DNA of 64,000 nucleotides from Verrucomicrobiota bacterium (lineage in GTDB: Bacteria > Verrucomicrobiota > Verrucomicrobiia > Verrucomicrobiales > Verrucomicrobiaceae). Below, piece after piece: positions 36,501-45,015 of this stretch. A model generated the notes under the pieces. The model worked only from the letters and a program-made list of their open reading frames with translations, was not told the DNA's origin and did not search any database. Each line of letters starts with the position of its first letter. Within the stretch, counting starts at the first letter, position 1. A program made the position numbers and the translations under genes. The stretch covers positions 186,001-250,000 of the forward strand of contig JANYCZ010000059.1 in assembly GCA_025360015.1 (NCBI GenBank), read 5' to 3'.

Positions 36501-36742
36501 TCGGCCTCGTCGCCATCACCACCAAAGACGGCAAGGCATTATCCGCCGTTTTGGAGAAAGAAGACGCAAAACAAGTCACTTTGCGCCTCCCAGATGGCAA
36601 AACCCAAACCATCCCCCGCGCTCAAATCACCACCATTACCCCGCCCATGACCGTCATGCCCCCCATGCTCGGCATCCTCACCAAACCCCAGATCCGCGAC
36701 GTCGTCGCGTATCTCGCCGCATTGAAGGGCAAGAAGAAGTAA
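33536..36742 (+). CDS. PVC-type secreted protein: beta-propeller, HEAT repeats, C-terminal cytochrome c
   Basis: 1068 residues with a signal peptide (LALAALLALPCLAA). Residues about 45-440 form a propeller like soluble sugar dehydrogenases and PVC membrane-bound dehydrogenase-domain proteins, with EF-hand-like loops (DHNKDGSIDW, DTDHDGTADK, DTNDDGIADE). HEAT-type repeats follow (about 450-900). The end is a haem site CIACH (944-948) before GSQVGPNLKTIG. It may oxidise a sugar and pass electrons to its haem in the periplasm. A 15-bp tandem duplication encodes the doubled NNLAA before the haem site. The coding strand is very C-rich. Confidence 0.88.
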   Translation: MKNLRHLALAALLALPCLAADETPAKTKAPKSAPPKSPLELHRWSGTLNVPDPVAVTVDPQGRIYVSATTRRKVADLDIREHPQWIPDDVALTSVEEKEAFLKRELAPGKTRLPRGSLADHNKDGSIDWKDLTVHSERIYQLRDTDHDGTADKLTTFAEGFNSVVTGIAAGILYHDGWVYVTVAPDLIRLRDTNDDGIADEREIVAHGFGIHIAYAGHDMHGPRIGPDGRIYWSIGDKGVNVTSKEGQHFYYPHEGCIMRCEPDGTAFEVFAHGLRNVQEIAFDNYGNIFGVDNDADMPGERERFVYITERSDSGWRCSHQYQKAASRWMRDGIWQPAHPGQPLFITPPLANYSNGPAGFIHEPGTALGSSLRNHFILDQFPSGQMTAFQIVPNGSTFAMKNERLIHSGLMGIGLAMAPTGELIIADWDGGYPLDQKGAIWFADDPTAKNSTERQETANLLNSNTLNATHLSHPDQRVRLRAQFTLVKKGDYTLLQKTAHDKKATQLARIHAIWGLGQGLRASKVDPATLVQLLAESDTELVTQSIKMLGDVKTSGQPLVPLLAHPSQRVRFHAAIALGKLQESTAVTPLLSLATKESTDPYMRHAIVTGLAGCATESALSFHLKDSSALCCLLALSRQHSPKVADYLKNETLAPAAERAIHDDAGIPAALPALTTRPTPRGLNACLRLGIAEPIIRAALQRTPLQSEALDVLLTFTHPPRLDRIDGMAHDPAPRDAAAFASLLQPHLDALLAIQDGELKAKAVELLTQLQLKVAAPLLQQIIADATARATLRAEALKLMASQHATTSEFATTLDLSLSKTSPPELRREALRQLFLHQPDRAITEAATVLASGDTPTQQLALSLLATSKDDTLITHWLDLLAQNKAPAAIQLDILEAAATRENLKAKCATLQLSASELLEGGDATRGKDIVTNNLAANNLAANCIACHTIEAKEGSQVGPNLKTIGSQKDRKYILESLLTPLAQIAPGFGLVAITTKDGKALSAVLEKEDAKQVTLRLPDGKTQTIPRAQITTITPPMTVMPPMLGILTKPQIRDVVAYLAALKGKKK

Positions 36743-36744
36743 AA

Positions 36745-37464
36745 TCACATCGGCCCCGGCGGCCGCTCTTGCTCCAGCATCGGCACAGGCACCGCAGTAG
36801 CCACCCCGGACCCCTTGCCCAGCCGCCCGCTGTAGAGATCAATCGCCCGCTTGGCAATGATGTCGATCACCGCAGGCTGCAGTGTCCGGGCAGCCACATT
36901 GGAAACCGCCATCCCCGCCCACATGATGGGAGACTTAAACCGCAGCACCTGCCAGTAGGGCAGCAGGCGTTTGTACCATTTGTTCGCCGTCTGCATTCTC
37001 TCATGATTGGCGATCTTGTGCGTCATTTCCCAGGTTTTCAGCGCCGTGCTAGCGCTTACATCCACGAGACGCCCGATGGAGCGTGTTTGCAAAAAGTCCG
37101 CCACATCCATAGCAGCAAGATGCACGGCGCGGGAGAACTGGCTGAGGCCCGGGGCCAGCAGCGCCTCCTGTTTGCCAGGATGATATATATCCGCGATTTC
37201 GCGCACGAGCTTCGGCACTTCATCCACCAGCGGCGGCAGCCACTCAGGATTGAGGTTCTTCTGCCAGCGCAGGCGGTTCTTGCAGGCCTCGACAGCCGCC
37301 TGGGCTTTTTCATCCGCCAGACCGCAATCGGGATACACAAAGCTGGCAAGAGCATGCTTTGCGGCGCGTAGATCGGCAGCAAAGCGCAGCAGCTTCCAGA
37401 TCACAATCGACGCTGCGCCGACGAGGACGCCGGCGAGAAAGGTCAGGATGTGGCCCCAAGGCAT
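36745..37464 (-). CDS. Hypothetical membrane-anchored protein
   Basis: 239 residues from the ATG at 37464. One N-terminal membrane helix (ILTFLAGVLVGAASIVIWKLL). The soluble part reads ALASFVYPDCGLADEKAQ, LPPLVDEVPKLVREIADIY and SRAVHLAAMDVADFLQTRSIG, then VVSNVAARTLQPAVIDI near the end. It resembles helical proteins linked to small GTPases of unknown function, but this is weak. The frame beyond the ATG into 37578 overlaps the divergent SDR gene and is rejected. Confidence 0.6.
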   Translation of the reverse strand: MPWGHILTFLAGVLVGAASIVIWKLLRFAADLRAAKHALASFVYPDCGLADEKAQAAVEACKNRLRWQKNLNPEWLPPLVDEVPKLVREIADIYHPGKQEALLAPGLSQFSRAVHLAAMDVADFLQTRSIGRLVDVSASTALKTWEMTHKIANHERMQTANKWYKRLLPYWQVLRFKSPIMWAGMAVSNVAARTLQPAVIDIIAKRAIDLYSGRLGKGSGVATAVPVPMLEQERPPGPM

Positions 37465-37567
37465 GTATGTACGGGAGAGCACCCCGGGCGTGGTGTCAAG
37501 ATGACGAAAGTGGCGAGACAGCCCGCTTGCGGCGGCGGGATGACACGCCATAGATGCGCTCCTCACC

Positions 37568-38344
37568 ATGTCCTCCATTTTCGAACTCTTCTCTCTTCAA
37601 GGCAAAACCGCTGTAGTGATCGGCGGCACCGGCGAACTCTGTGGCGCGATCGCCGAAGGCTATGCCTCCGCTGGCGCAGAGGTCGTGCTCGTCGGGCGTG
37701 ATCAGTCCAAGGCCGACAAGCGCCTGGAGACCATTCAAGCCGCCGGCGGGCAGGCCTACTTCGTTTCCGCTGACGCCAGCCGCAAAGCCGACCTGCAGAT
37801 CCTGCTCGATCAGGTGCTGGAGCGCTCCGGCGGCTGCCATATCCTCGTCAATGGTGCCGGTGTGAACTCCGCCACTCCTTTCCTCGACATCCCTGAGGAC
37901 GAATACGACCGCATCATGAACATCAACACCAAGGGCGTCTTCCTCGCCTGCCAGGTGTTTGGCAAATACTTCGTGGATAACAAGATCCCTGCCTCCATCA
38001 TCAATCTCGGCTCCATGTCCGGCCTGCTGCCGCTGAGCCGGGTGTTCACCTACTCCATGTCCAAGGGGGCGGTACACAATCTCAGCAAGAACCTCGCCCG
38101 TGAGTGGGCACCCCTCGGCATCCGCGTGAACACCTTGGTCCCCGGCTTCTTCCCTGCCGAGCAAAACAAGAAAGTGCTCACCCCCGACCGTGTCGCCAAG
38201 ATCATGGGCCACACACCGATGAACCGCTTTGGCGAAGCCAAGGAACTCGTCGCCGCAGCCCTTCTGCTCGCAGGTGCAGGCAGTTCATTCATCACCGGCC
38301 ATGAAATGGTCGTGGATGGAGGCTATTCCTCGCAGACGATCTGA
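37568..38344 (+). CDS. SDR family oxidoreductase, mannonate/fructuronate-type
   Basis: 258 residues. The Rossmann start is [25 protein letters not shown] and INLGSMSG follow (Ser), then the catalytic YSMSKGA (Tyr and Lys) and [14 protein letters not shown]. The C-terminus ends VVDGGYSS. The FPAEQNK loop and overall shape match sugar-acid SDRs such as D-mannonate/fructuronate oxidoreductase. It lies just before a FadR-type regulator and could be part of uronic acid metabolism. No other uronate gene is adjacent, so this is moderate. Confidence 0.85.
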   Translation: MSSIFELFSLQGKTAVVIGGTGELCGAIAEGYASAGAEVVLVGRDQSKADKRLETIQAAGGQAYFVSADASRKADLQILLDQVLERSGGCHILVNGAGVNSATPFLDIPEDEYDRIMNINTKGVFLACQVFGKYFVDNKIPASIINLGSMSGLLPLSRVFTYSMSKGAVHNLSKNLAREWAPLGIRVNTLVPGFFPAEQNKKVLTPDRVAKIMGHTPMNRFGEAKELVAAALLLAGAGSSFITGHEMVVDGGYSSQTI

Positions 38345-38393
38345 GGTTTGAAGCCGACGCGATAGAATCGCAAAATAAAGCGCGTTTAGGCCA

Positions 38394-38413
38394 GTGGTAA
38401 GACCTCTAACCAC
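38394..38413. promoter_or_regulatory. Palindromic operator candidate abutting the regulator's start codon
   Basis: A 20-bp palindrome with arms GTGGT and ACCAC and inner AGA/TCT symmetry (16 of 20 positions symmetric). It ends at the base before the ATG of the FadR-type regulator. FadR-type regulators bind palindromes of about this size (consensus near TGGTnnnACCA). Binding would cover the ribosome site and start, giving autorepression. Confidence 0.5.
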
Positions 38414-39118
38414 ATGGCATTTTCATCCATCAAACCGCAGCGCAGCCTCGTCGAGGAGGTGTGCGCGCGCATCGCAGCTGAAATTCGTGACGAGACCAGC
38501 GATGGCAATGGCTGGCTGCCGCCGGAGCGTGATCTGGCGCTGAAGCTCGGCGTGAGTCGACCGGTGGTGCGTGAAGCGACGAAACGGCTGGAACTGCAAG
38601 GACTGCTGGAAGTGAAGCACGGTGTCGGCACGAAGGTGGTGGACAAGCTGCACAAGCCGCTGAACGGCTCGCTGGCGCTGCTGATTCCTGATGCTACGGA
38701 GCGGCTGCGGCAGCTCATCCAGGTGAGGTTCATGCTGGAGCCAGAGAATGCACGGCTGGCGGCAGAGAACGCCACAGGGGTGCAGATTCGAACGTTGCGT
38801 GAAGCGCTCAAGGAACTGGCAGCGACGACGGATTTTGACACCGCCGTGGTGGCGGACATGACGTTTCATCGCGAACTGGCGGCGGCTTCCGGGAATCAAA
38901 TCGCCAAGCTGCTGCTGCACTCGCTCTCCGAATTGATCCAGACGAGCCTCAAGCATGGCTACAGCCGCACCTCGACCGACAATGCCGCGCGACAGCATGC
39001 TGCGGTACTAAACGCCATTGAAAAACGCGATCCCGCCGCCGCAGCCAAAGCGATGCGCGAACATCTGATCACCGCCGAGGCCGATCTGGCCCTACCGAAA
39101 GCCAAGAAAGCCGCCTGA
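38414..39118 (+). CDS. FadR-type GntR transcriptional regulator
   Basis: 234 residues. The N-terminal winged helix-turn-helix reads LPPERDLALKLGVSRPVVREATKRLELQGLLEVKHGVGT (about 35-75). The FCD ligand domain follows with RFMLEPENARLAAEN, VADMTFHRELAAASGN and ARQHAAVLNAIEKRD, holding the Asp/His residues that bind a metal in this family. Effectors are usually sugar acids or fatty acids. It follows the SDR gene by 70 bp and overlaps its own operator, and ends 2 bp before the PSD1 gene. Confidence 0.88.
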   Translation: MAFSSIKPQRSLVEEVCARIAAEIRDETSDGNGWLPPERDLALKLGVSRPVVREATKRLELQGLLEVKHGVGTKVVDKLHKPLNGSLALLIPDATERLRQLIQVRFMLEPENARLAAENATGVQIRTLREALKELAATTDFDTAVVADMTFHRELAAASGNQIAKLLLHSLSELIQTSLKHGYSRTSTDNAARQHAAVLNAIEKRDPAAAAKAMREHLITAEADLALPKAKKAA

Positions 39119-39120
39119 GC

Positions 39121-42100
39121 ATGAAATCACTTCCCTATTTTTCTTTATTCATCGCGAGCACCAGCGCTCTCGCTGCCGAGCCGGATGCAGCCAAGCTGTT
39201 TCATGAGCAGGTGGCACCGATCCTGGCGAAGAACTGCGTCGAATGCCACAATGACGTGACGACCAAAGGCGGCCTGAACATGGCCACGCTGGCGGATGTT
39301 CTCAAAGGCGGTGACGATGGCCCGGCCCTTGTGCCAGGCAAAGCAGCGGAGTCGTCACTTTACACGATGCTCGTGCCGGAAGCTGCGGGCGAGAAGGCGG
39401 AGATGCCGAAGAAGAAGCCCGCTCTCTCCACCGCTGAAACCGACCTCATCAAACGCTGGATCGACATGGGTGCTGCGTGGCCGCAGGAAATCGTGCTCAA
39501 GGAGAAGCCGAAGGGCGATGTGACGCACTGGTCCTTGCTGCCGCTGAAGCCATCCAAGCTCGGCTCAATCGATGCGTTCATTGCTGAAAAGCTGAAGGAG
39601 AAAAACCTCACGATGAATCCGCCTGCGGATGCTCGCACGTTCATCCGCCGTGCCAGTTTTGATCTGACCGGACTGCCTCCCACGCCGGAGGAAGCGGCGA
39701 TTTTCGAAAAAGAGTTCATCCAGGATCAAGCAGCCAGCATCAAGCATCTAGTGGACCGTCTGCTGGCCTCACCGCGCTATGGCGAGCGCTGGGCACGGCA
39801 CTGGCTGGATGTGGTGCGCTTTGCGGAAAGCCATGGCTTTGAAATGAACCGAGTTCGGCCCAATGCGTGGCCGTATCGTGATTACGTCATTCGTGCGCTC
39901 AATGAGGACAAGCCGTATGACCAGTTTGTACGTGAACAGATCGCAGGCGACCAACTCGGCACGGATGAAGGCACGGGATTTTTGGTGGCCGGTTCCTGGG
40001 ATCAAGTGAAGGGCCAGGACCCGGTGCTGCGGGCGAACCAACGGGCGGATGAGATGCATGATCTTGTGAGCACCACAGGCAGCACCTTCCTCGGGCTGAC
40101 GATTGGCTGCGCACGCTGCCATGACCACAAGTTTGATCCCATTTTGCAGACCGACTACTATCGCGTGCGTGCCATCTTTGAAGGCGTCCAGCACGCGGAG
40201 CGTGAACTGCGCCCGAAGGATGCTGACCAACTCCTCAAGCAGGCGGATGGAGTGCGGGCAGAAATCGCGAAAGTGGATGCAGCGCTCGCCCGCTTCCAAC
40301 CACGCGCTCAATTGACCAAGCGCGTGCTGATGGATGACGATCTGCCTCCGCCAACGAAGCCGAATGCCATCGGCTGTGTGCAGATCGAACAGCCCACGAA
40401 TGGCAAGCCCATCGAATACTCGCCGGGCACGGAATTGGGCCAGGCCTCAGACCCAGGTGATTCCACGCGCCTGCCCAATCTCGGCGAAAGCTACCGCTAC
40501 TGGAAGGCCGAGAAAGACGCCACCCCGCAAGACTTCTTCTCTTGGAACCCGCGTGTCTTTGGCAAGCAGCGCGTGTGGCTTTCATGGGCGGCGTGGACGA
40601 CGCATGCGAAGGATGCGCGCTATGTCCTCGATCTGGATGGCGACGCAAACACCAAGGGCGACCAGGAGGAAATCGCCAGCGTCGATCAAAGCAAGTTTGC
40701 CGATGGCAGCGGCGCGATCCCCGGGCAGAAGCGCTGGAGCGGCTTCAAGTATGCCGGCACGTATGCACTGACGCCGGACTCCATCCTCATCCTGCGTAGC
40801 GGCAAGCTCGGCGGGCCCACCGTGGCGGATGCGGTACTGTTTGAAGAGGCTGACGGCATCCAACCTTCGTCGCAGCCCCATCTGCGCCCGCCCGTGACTC
40901 ATCTGGCGAACCGCGAAAGCTTTGACGCAGTGAAGGCCAGATTTGTCCGCTTCACGATTCATGCCACCACCGGCGCGCAGCCATGCATTGATGAGTTGGA
41001 AGTTTTCTCGACCGGCAAGCAACCCCGCAATGTGGCGCTGGCCAAGAGCGGCGCGAAGGTGACTGCTTCGGATGTGTACACCGATGGCTCGAATCCCATT
41101 CATCAGATCGCGCATGCGAACGACGGCCTATATGGCAACGCAAAGAGCTGGATTTCGAAGAACGCAGGCAAAGGCTGGCTGCAGATCGAGTTTCCGCGTG
41201 AGGAAAGCATCAGCAGCGTGGTGTGGAGCCGGGATCGCGGAGATAAAAAGGGCAAGGTGTACCAAGATCGTCTTACCACGGATTATGTGATCGAGACCTC
41301 TCGCGATGGAAAGGCATGGCAGGCAGTGGCCTCATCAGCGGACCGGCTGGGCGTGGAGTATCGAGACCGCATTCGCGACATCCCCACCCTGAGCGGTGTC
41401 TCGGCAGACAATGCCGCTGAAGTAAAGCAGCACAGCGAACGCCGCGCGATGCTGCAGCGCAAGCTGAAGGAAATGACAAGTTTCCCCATGGCCTATCTCG
41501 GCAGGTTCGAGCAGCCGGGGCCGACCTTTCGCCTGCAACGCGGTGACCCGCTGACACCGCAGGAGGAAATCGCACCGGGGGCGCTGGCCCAGTTCGGCGC
41601 GCAGCTTGACCTGCCCAAAGATACGCCGGAAGCGGAGCGGCGCGTGGCTTTGGCGAAGTGGCTGACCGATCCGCAAAATCCGCTCACCGCACGTGTGATG
41701 GTGAACCGCCTCTGGCACTATCATTTCGGCACGGGCATCGTCGATACACCGAGCGATCTCGGCTTCAACGGCGGCAAACCCTCCCACCCAGAACTGCTCG
41801 ACTGGCTGGCCGCGCAGTTCATGCAACGCAAATGGAGCATGAAAGAGATGCACAGGCTCATCATGAACTCAGCGGCCTACCGGCAGTCGAGCACAGCGAA
41901 TGACGCTGGCATGCTGGCAGATTCGGGCGCACGATTCCTTTGGCGTTTCCCGACGCGACGTCTCGAAGCAGAGCCGCTGCGCGACACGATCCTTGCCGTG
42001 AGCGGCGTGCTGGATCTGAACATGGGTGGGCCGGGATTCGATCTGTTTGTGGCGAATGACAACTACGTGAAGGTCTATCAGTCGAAGGAGGAGTTTGGCC

Positions 42101-42471
42101 CCGATACTTTCCGGCGCATGGTGTATCAAAGCAAGCCGCGCGTGCAGCTCGATGACACCTTCGGCGCGTTCGACGTGCCGGATGCAGGACAGATCGCCCC
42201 GCGCCGCACCTCAAGCACCACGCCGCTGCAGGCGCTGAATTTCCTCAATAGCACCTTTGCCATGCAGCAGAGCGGGCTGCTGGCCGCACGACTTGAAAAG
42301 GACGCCGGCAAGACCGCCGTGGCACAGGTGAAGCGTGCCTTTCAACTGGCCTACCAGCGTGATCCGAATGCCGACGAACTGGCCGCCTCCACCCAGCTCA
42401 TTTCACAGCACGGGCTGGCGATGTTCTGCCGCGCGCTGTTCAACACCAGCGAGTTCATGACCCAGTATTGA
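39121..42471 (+). CDS. PSD1 and planctomycete cytochrome c domain protein with discoidin-like insert
   Basis: 1116 residues, signal peptide (LFIASTSALAA), and an N-terminal haem c site CVECH (39-43) followed by the PSC1 domain. Then DUF1549 (FIRRASFDLTGLPPTPEE, DQFVREQIAGDQL, GCARCHDHKFDPI, with a second CxxCH) and C-terminal DUF1553 (LTARVMVNRLWHYHFGTGIV, TTPLQALNFLNS). Residues about 600-740 form a discoidin-like carbohydrate-binding region (RFVRFTIHATTGAQP, GWLQIEFPREESI). It lies directly upstream of its DUF1501 partner and probably acts on polymeric carbohydrate in the periplasm; the reaction is unknown. Confidence 0.9.
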   Translation: MKSLPYFSLFIASTSALAAEPDAAKLFHEQVAPILAKNCVECHNDVTTKGGLNMATLADVLKGGDDGPALVPGKAAESSLYTMLVPEAAGEKAEMPKKKPALSTAETDLIKRWIDMGAAWPQEIVLKEKPKGDVTHWSLLPLKPSKLGSIDAFIAEKLKEKNLTMNPPADARTFIRRASFDLTGLPPTPEEAAIFEKEFIQDQAASIKHLVDRLLASPRYGERWARHWLDVVRFAESHGFEMNRVRPNAWPYRDYVIRALNEDKPYDQFVREQIAGDQLGTDEGTGFLVAGSWDQVKGQDPVLRANQRADEMHDLVSTTGSTFLGLTIGCARCHDHKFDPILQTDYYRVRAIFEGVQHAERELRPKDADQLLKQADGVRAEIAKVDAALARFQPRAQLTKRVLMDDDLPPPTKPNAIGCVQIEQPTNGKPIEYSPGTELGQASDPGDSTRLPNLGESYRYWKAEKDATPQDFFSWNPRVFGKQRVWLSWAAWTTHAKDARYVLDLDGDANTKGDQEEIASVDQSKFADGSGAIPGQKRWSGFKYAGTYALTPDSILILRSGKLGGPTVADAVLFEEADGIQPSSQPHLRPPVTHLANRESFDAVKARFVRFTIHATTGAQPCIDELEVFSTGKQPRNVALAKSGAKVTASDVYTDGSNPIHQIAHANDGLYGNAKSWISKNAGKGWLQIEFPREESISSVVWSRDRGDKKGKVYQDRLTTDYVIETSRDGKAWQAVASSADRLGVEYRDRIRDIPTLSGVSADNAAEVKQHSERRAMLQRKLKEMTSFPMAYLGRFEQPGPTFRLQRGDPLTPQEEIAPGALAQFGAQLDLPKDTPEAERRVALAKWLTDPQNPLTARVMVNRLWHYHFGTGIVDTPSDLGFNGGKPSHPELLDWLAAQFMQRKWSMKEMHRLIMNSAAYRQSSTANDAGMLADSGARFLWRFPTRRLEAEPLRDTILAVSGVLDLNMGGPGFDLFVANDNYVKVYQSKEEFGPDTFRRMVYQSKPRVQLDDTFGAFDVPDAGQIAPRRTSSTTPLQALNFLNSTFAMQQSGLLAARLEKDAGKTAVAQVKRAFQLAYQRDPNADELAASTQLISQHGLAMFCRALFNTSEFMTQY

Positions 42472-42478
42472 TCCTGTT

Positions 42479-43930
42479 ATGCAAAACCATCTTCTTTCCC
42501 GTCGTAATTTTCTCAATCAAGGCGTCAGCGGACTGGGCAGCATCGCTTTGACCTCGCTGCTGGCACAGAAAGGCCTGTTGGCGAATGAGCCGATCCGTCC
42601 GCTCATTGATCCCGCGCATCCCTACGCGCCCCGACCACCGCATTTCGAGCCGCGAGCAAAGAACGTGCTCGTGATTTTCTGCTCGGGAGCGATGAGCCAT
42701 GTGGATACGTTTGATTACAAGCCTGAGCTGGTGAAGCGCCACGGCATGCCGCTGCCAGGTGCGGCGGATTTGATCACCTTCCAGGGAGCGCAGGGGAATC
42801 TGGTGAAGCCGCTGTGGGAGTTCAAACCGCGCGGACAGAGCGGCAAGATGATCAGCGAGCTCTTGCCCAACATCGCCGAATTCGCGGATGACATGTGCTT
42901 CATCCATTCGATGACGGCCAAGTCGAACACTCACGGCCCGGCAGAGAACCAGATGAGCACCGGCTTCATCCTCGACGGCTTCCCCGGCATGGGTTCCTGG
43001 GTCACGTATGCACTCGGCTCGGAGTGCGATGACATGCCGGCCTTTGTGGCGATCCCCGACCCGCGTGGTGTGCCGCAAATCGGCCCGCGCCACTGGAATT
43101 CAGCCTTCCTGCCTGCGGCCTTCCAAGGCACGGCGTTCAACGCAAGCAAGCCGATCCCCAACCTGATCCGCCCTGCCAGCGTGAGCGAGGCGGCAGACCG
43201 TGACACGCGTGCGTTTGTGAACCTCCTCAATCGTAAGCAGGCGCAGGAGCACCCAGCGGACAGCGACCTGGCAGCGCGGATTTCATCCTACGAACTCGCA
43301 GCGCGGATGCAGATCGCCGCTTCGGAGGTCGGCAACATGGCGGACGAGAGCAAGGCCACGCTGGACCTCTATGGCGTGAACGACAGCAACGAGACGAAGG
43401 CCGGCTTCGCCAAGAACTGCCTGCTGGCGCGCCGCCTCATCGAGCGCGGCGTGCGCTTTGTGCAGCTTTTCAACGGCTCCTACGCCATGGGAGAGGGCGT
43501 GGGCAACTGGGACGGGCACAAGACCATCGAGCAGCAGTACTCGGTGCATGGGCCGATCCTGGATCAGCCGGTGGCCGGGCTGCTGAAGGACCTGAAAGCC
43601 CGGGGGCTGCTGCAGGACACGCTGGTGGCCTTTGTGACGGAGTTTGGGCGCATGCCTACCTTTCAGAAGGGTGCGAATGGCCGCGATCACAACCCCAAGG
43701 GTTTCACCGTCTGGCTCGCCGGTGCAGGCGTAAAAAAAGGCTTCAGCTACGGTGCCACCGACGAATTTGGCTACAAAGCCGCCGAGAATGTGAGCACCAT
43801 CTACGACCTGCACGCCACGATTTTGCACCTGCTGGGCATCGACCACGAGCGTCTGAGCTACTATAATAACGGCATCGAAAGACGCCTCACGGACGTCCAC
43901 GGCCACGTGCTCAAACAGGTGCTTGCATGA
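42479..43930 (+). CDS. DUF1501 family protein, Tat-exported
   Basis: 483 residues, beginning with a twin-arginine-like signal LSRRNFLNQGVSGLGS. The rest shows the alkaline-phosphatase-like fold of DUF1501: NVLVIFCSGAMSHVDTFDYKPEL, FNGSY, TEFGRMP and GRDHNPKGFTVWLAG near the end. DUF1501 almost always pairs with PSD1 proteins and is thought to act on sulfated or phosphated carbohydrate, though no reaction is proved. The start is 7 bp past the PSD1 stop, so they are co-transcribed. Confidence 0.9.
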   Translation: MQNHLLSRRNFLNQGVSGLGSIALTSLLAQKGLLANEPIRPLIDPAHPYAPRPPHFEPRAKNVLVIFCSGAMSHVDTFDYKPELVKRHGMPLPGAADLITFQGAQGNLVKPLWEFKPRGQSGKMISELLPNIAEFADDMCFIHSMTAKSNTHGPAENQMSTGFILDGFPGMGSWVTYALGSECDDMPAFVAIPDPRGVPQIGPRHWNSAFLPAAFQGTAFNASKPIPNLIRPASVSEAADRDTRAFVNLLNRKQAQEHPADSDLAARISSYELAARMQIAASEVGNMADESKATLDLYGVNDSNETKAGFAKNCLLARRLIERGVRFVQLFNGSYAMGEGVGNWDGHKTIEQQYSVHGPILDQPVAGLLKDLKARGLLQDTLVAFVTEFGRMPTFQKGANGRDHNPKGFTVWLAGAGVKKGFSYGATDEFGYKAAENVSTIYDLHATILHLLGIDHERLSYYNNGIERRLTDVHGHVLKQVLA

Positions 43931-44028
43931 CCCAGCCTGAGAAAGAGGGGGAAATACCGTTTGATTTCCTTCTCAAAGTCTCCACCATGCGCCTCCCCAA
44001 AACCTGACCCCATTCCCGTACCCGTATC

Positions 44029-44292
44029 ATGGCAGTTGTCATCCGTCTCCGTCAAGAAGGCCAAAAAGGCCGTCCAGTCTTCCGTATCGTCGCGGCTGAC
44101 CAACGCTTTCCAAAAGAAGGCCGTTTCCTCGAAATCCTCGGTACCTACGATCCTCAAAAGGGCGTCAAAGGTGCAACCGTGAAGCTCGATCGCGTCAATG
44201 CCTGGGTCTCCCAAGGAGCCAAGCCCTCTGACACCGTCAAGAGCCTCATCAAGCACGCCGTAGCTGTAGCCGCAGCCGCAGTCCCGGCATAA
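44029..44292 (+). CDS. rpsP: 30S ribosomal protein S16
   Basis: 87 residues, normal length: MAVVIRLRQEGQKGRPVFRIVAADQR, FLEILGTYDP and WVSQGAKPSDTVKSLI. S16 binds 16S rRNA early in 30S assembly. It is followed 6 bp later by khpA, the usual pair, but rimM and trmD, which normally follow, are absent here. Confidence 0.97.
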   Translation: MAVVIRLRQEGQKGRPVFRIVAADQRFPKEGRFLEILGTYDPQKGVKGATVKLDRVNAWVSQGAKPSDTVKSLIKHAVAVAAAAVPA

Positions 44293-44298
44293 GCTGTC

Positions 44299-44598
44299 AT
44301 GGACGCGCCGGAAGCCCTCCGCGAGTTCCTTTCCTATGTGGTGGCGAATCTGATCGACCACCCGCAGCAGGCGACGATTGCCATCGGCACCAATGTGAAT
44401 GGTGCTGTGGCTTATCGTGTACAGTTAGCGCCGGAAGATGTGCGTCATGTCATTGGCAAAAATGGCATGACCATCAGCGCGATCCGCTCCCTGCTCAACA
44501 CAGCGGCCGCGAAGCATGGGATCAAAATTTCCCTCAAAGTAGGGTCCTCGGGTGAAGAAGACGCGGAAGCCGCGATCGCACCTCAAGAAGAGGCGTGA
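44299..44598 (+). CDS. khpA: KH-domain RNA-binding protein KhpA
   Basis: 99 residues. The KH signature is VIGKNGMTISAIRSLLNTAAAK, with GKNG as the RNA-gripping loop, preceded by YRVQLAPEDVRH. KhpA binds small RNAs and mRNAs and in other phyla affects cell elongation. Co-transcribed with rpsP. The gene ends only 4 bp from the end of crcB in the opposite direction, so the two transcripts must overlap or end sharply. Confidence 0.92.
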   Translation: MDAPEALREFLSYVVANLIDHPQQATIAIGTNVNGAVAYRVQLAPEDVRHVIGKNGMTISAIRSLLNTAAAKHGIKISLKVGSSGEEDAEAAIAPQEEA

Positions 44599-44602
44599 AT
44601 GA

Positions 44603-44980
44603 TCACGCCAGCTTGCTGCCCGCCCACCAGCCAACAGCTGCGGCGGTGATACCCAGCAGGACGCTGCCAACGGCATTGAGCAGCGCAAGCCAGGAATGCT
44701 GGTTCACCAGCAGCAGCCACGAGTCATTGGCCAGCGTGGAAAAGGTCGTGTAGCCCCCGAGTACTCCCGTGGCGGCAAACAGCCATGGCCCGGCACCTTT
44801 GTCCTTCATGGCAGGCAGGGCAAAGAGGAAGCCCAGGATGAAGCTGCCGCAGATATTTGCCGCAAATACTCCCCACGGAAAGACGGCCTTCGGCAGCAGC
44901 CGCGCCATGCCGATCACAGTGCCATACCTCAGCACCGAGCCGATGCCGCCGCCTAGGAAGACCAGCATGAGATTCTTCAT
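44603..44980 (-). CDS. crcB: Fluoride ion channel CrcB/FluC
   Basis: 125 residues from the ATG at 44980 (the longer frame to 45175 is not homologous). Four membrane helices; FLGGGIGSVLRYG, FPWGVFAANICGSFILGFL (the Asn that lines the channel), GVLGGYTTFSTLAND (the Phe-containing fluoride box). It exports fluoride as a dimer. The upstream leader is only 35 bp to the previous stop, too short for a fluoride riboswitch, so control by fluoride is not visible. Confidence 0.92.
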   Translation of the reverse strand: MKNLMLVFLGGGIGSVLRYGTVIGMARLLPKAVFPWGVFAANICGSFILGFLFALPAMKDKGAGPWLFAATGVLGGYTTFSTLANDSWLLLVNQHSWLALLNAVGSVLLGITAAAVGWWAGSKLA

Positions 44981-45015
44981 ACCTGCTGATACCGAAGATC
45001 CCGCCCACGTCCAGC

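Noticed and set aside
33521-36612. Two long antisense frames (33521-34621 and 35473-36612) over the HEAT/haem gene
   Set aside because: Same cause: strong codon bias of the true gene. Sequences are low-complexity and without motifs.
44981-45015. Fluoride riboswitch before crcB
   Set aside because: Only 35 bp separate the start from the previous stop; the riboswitch core does not fit and no matching motif is seen.
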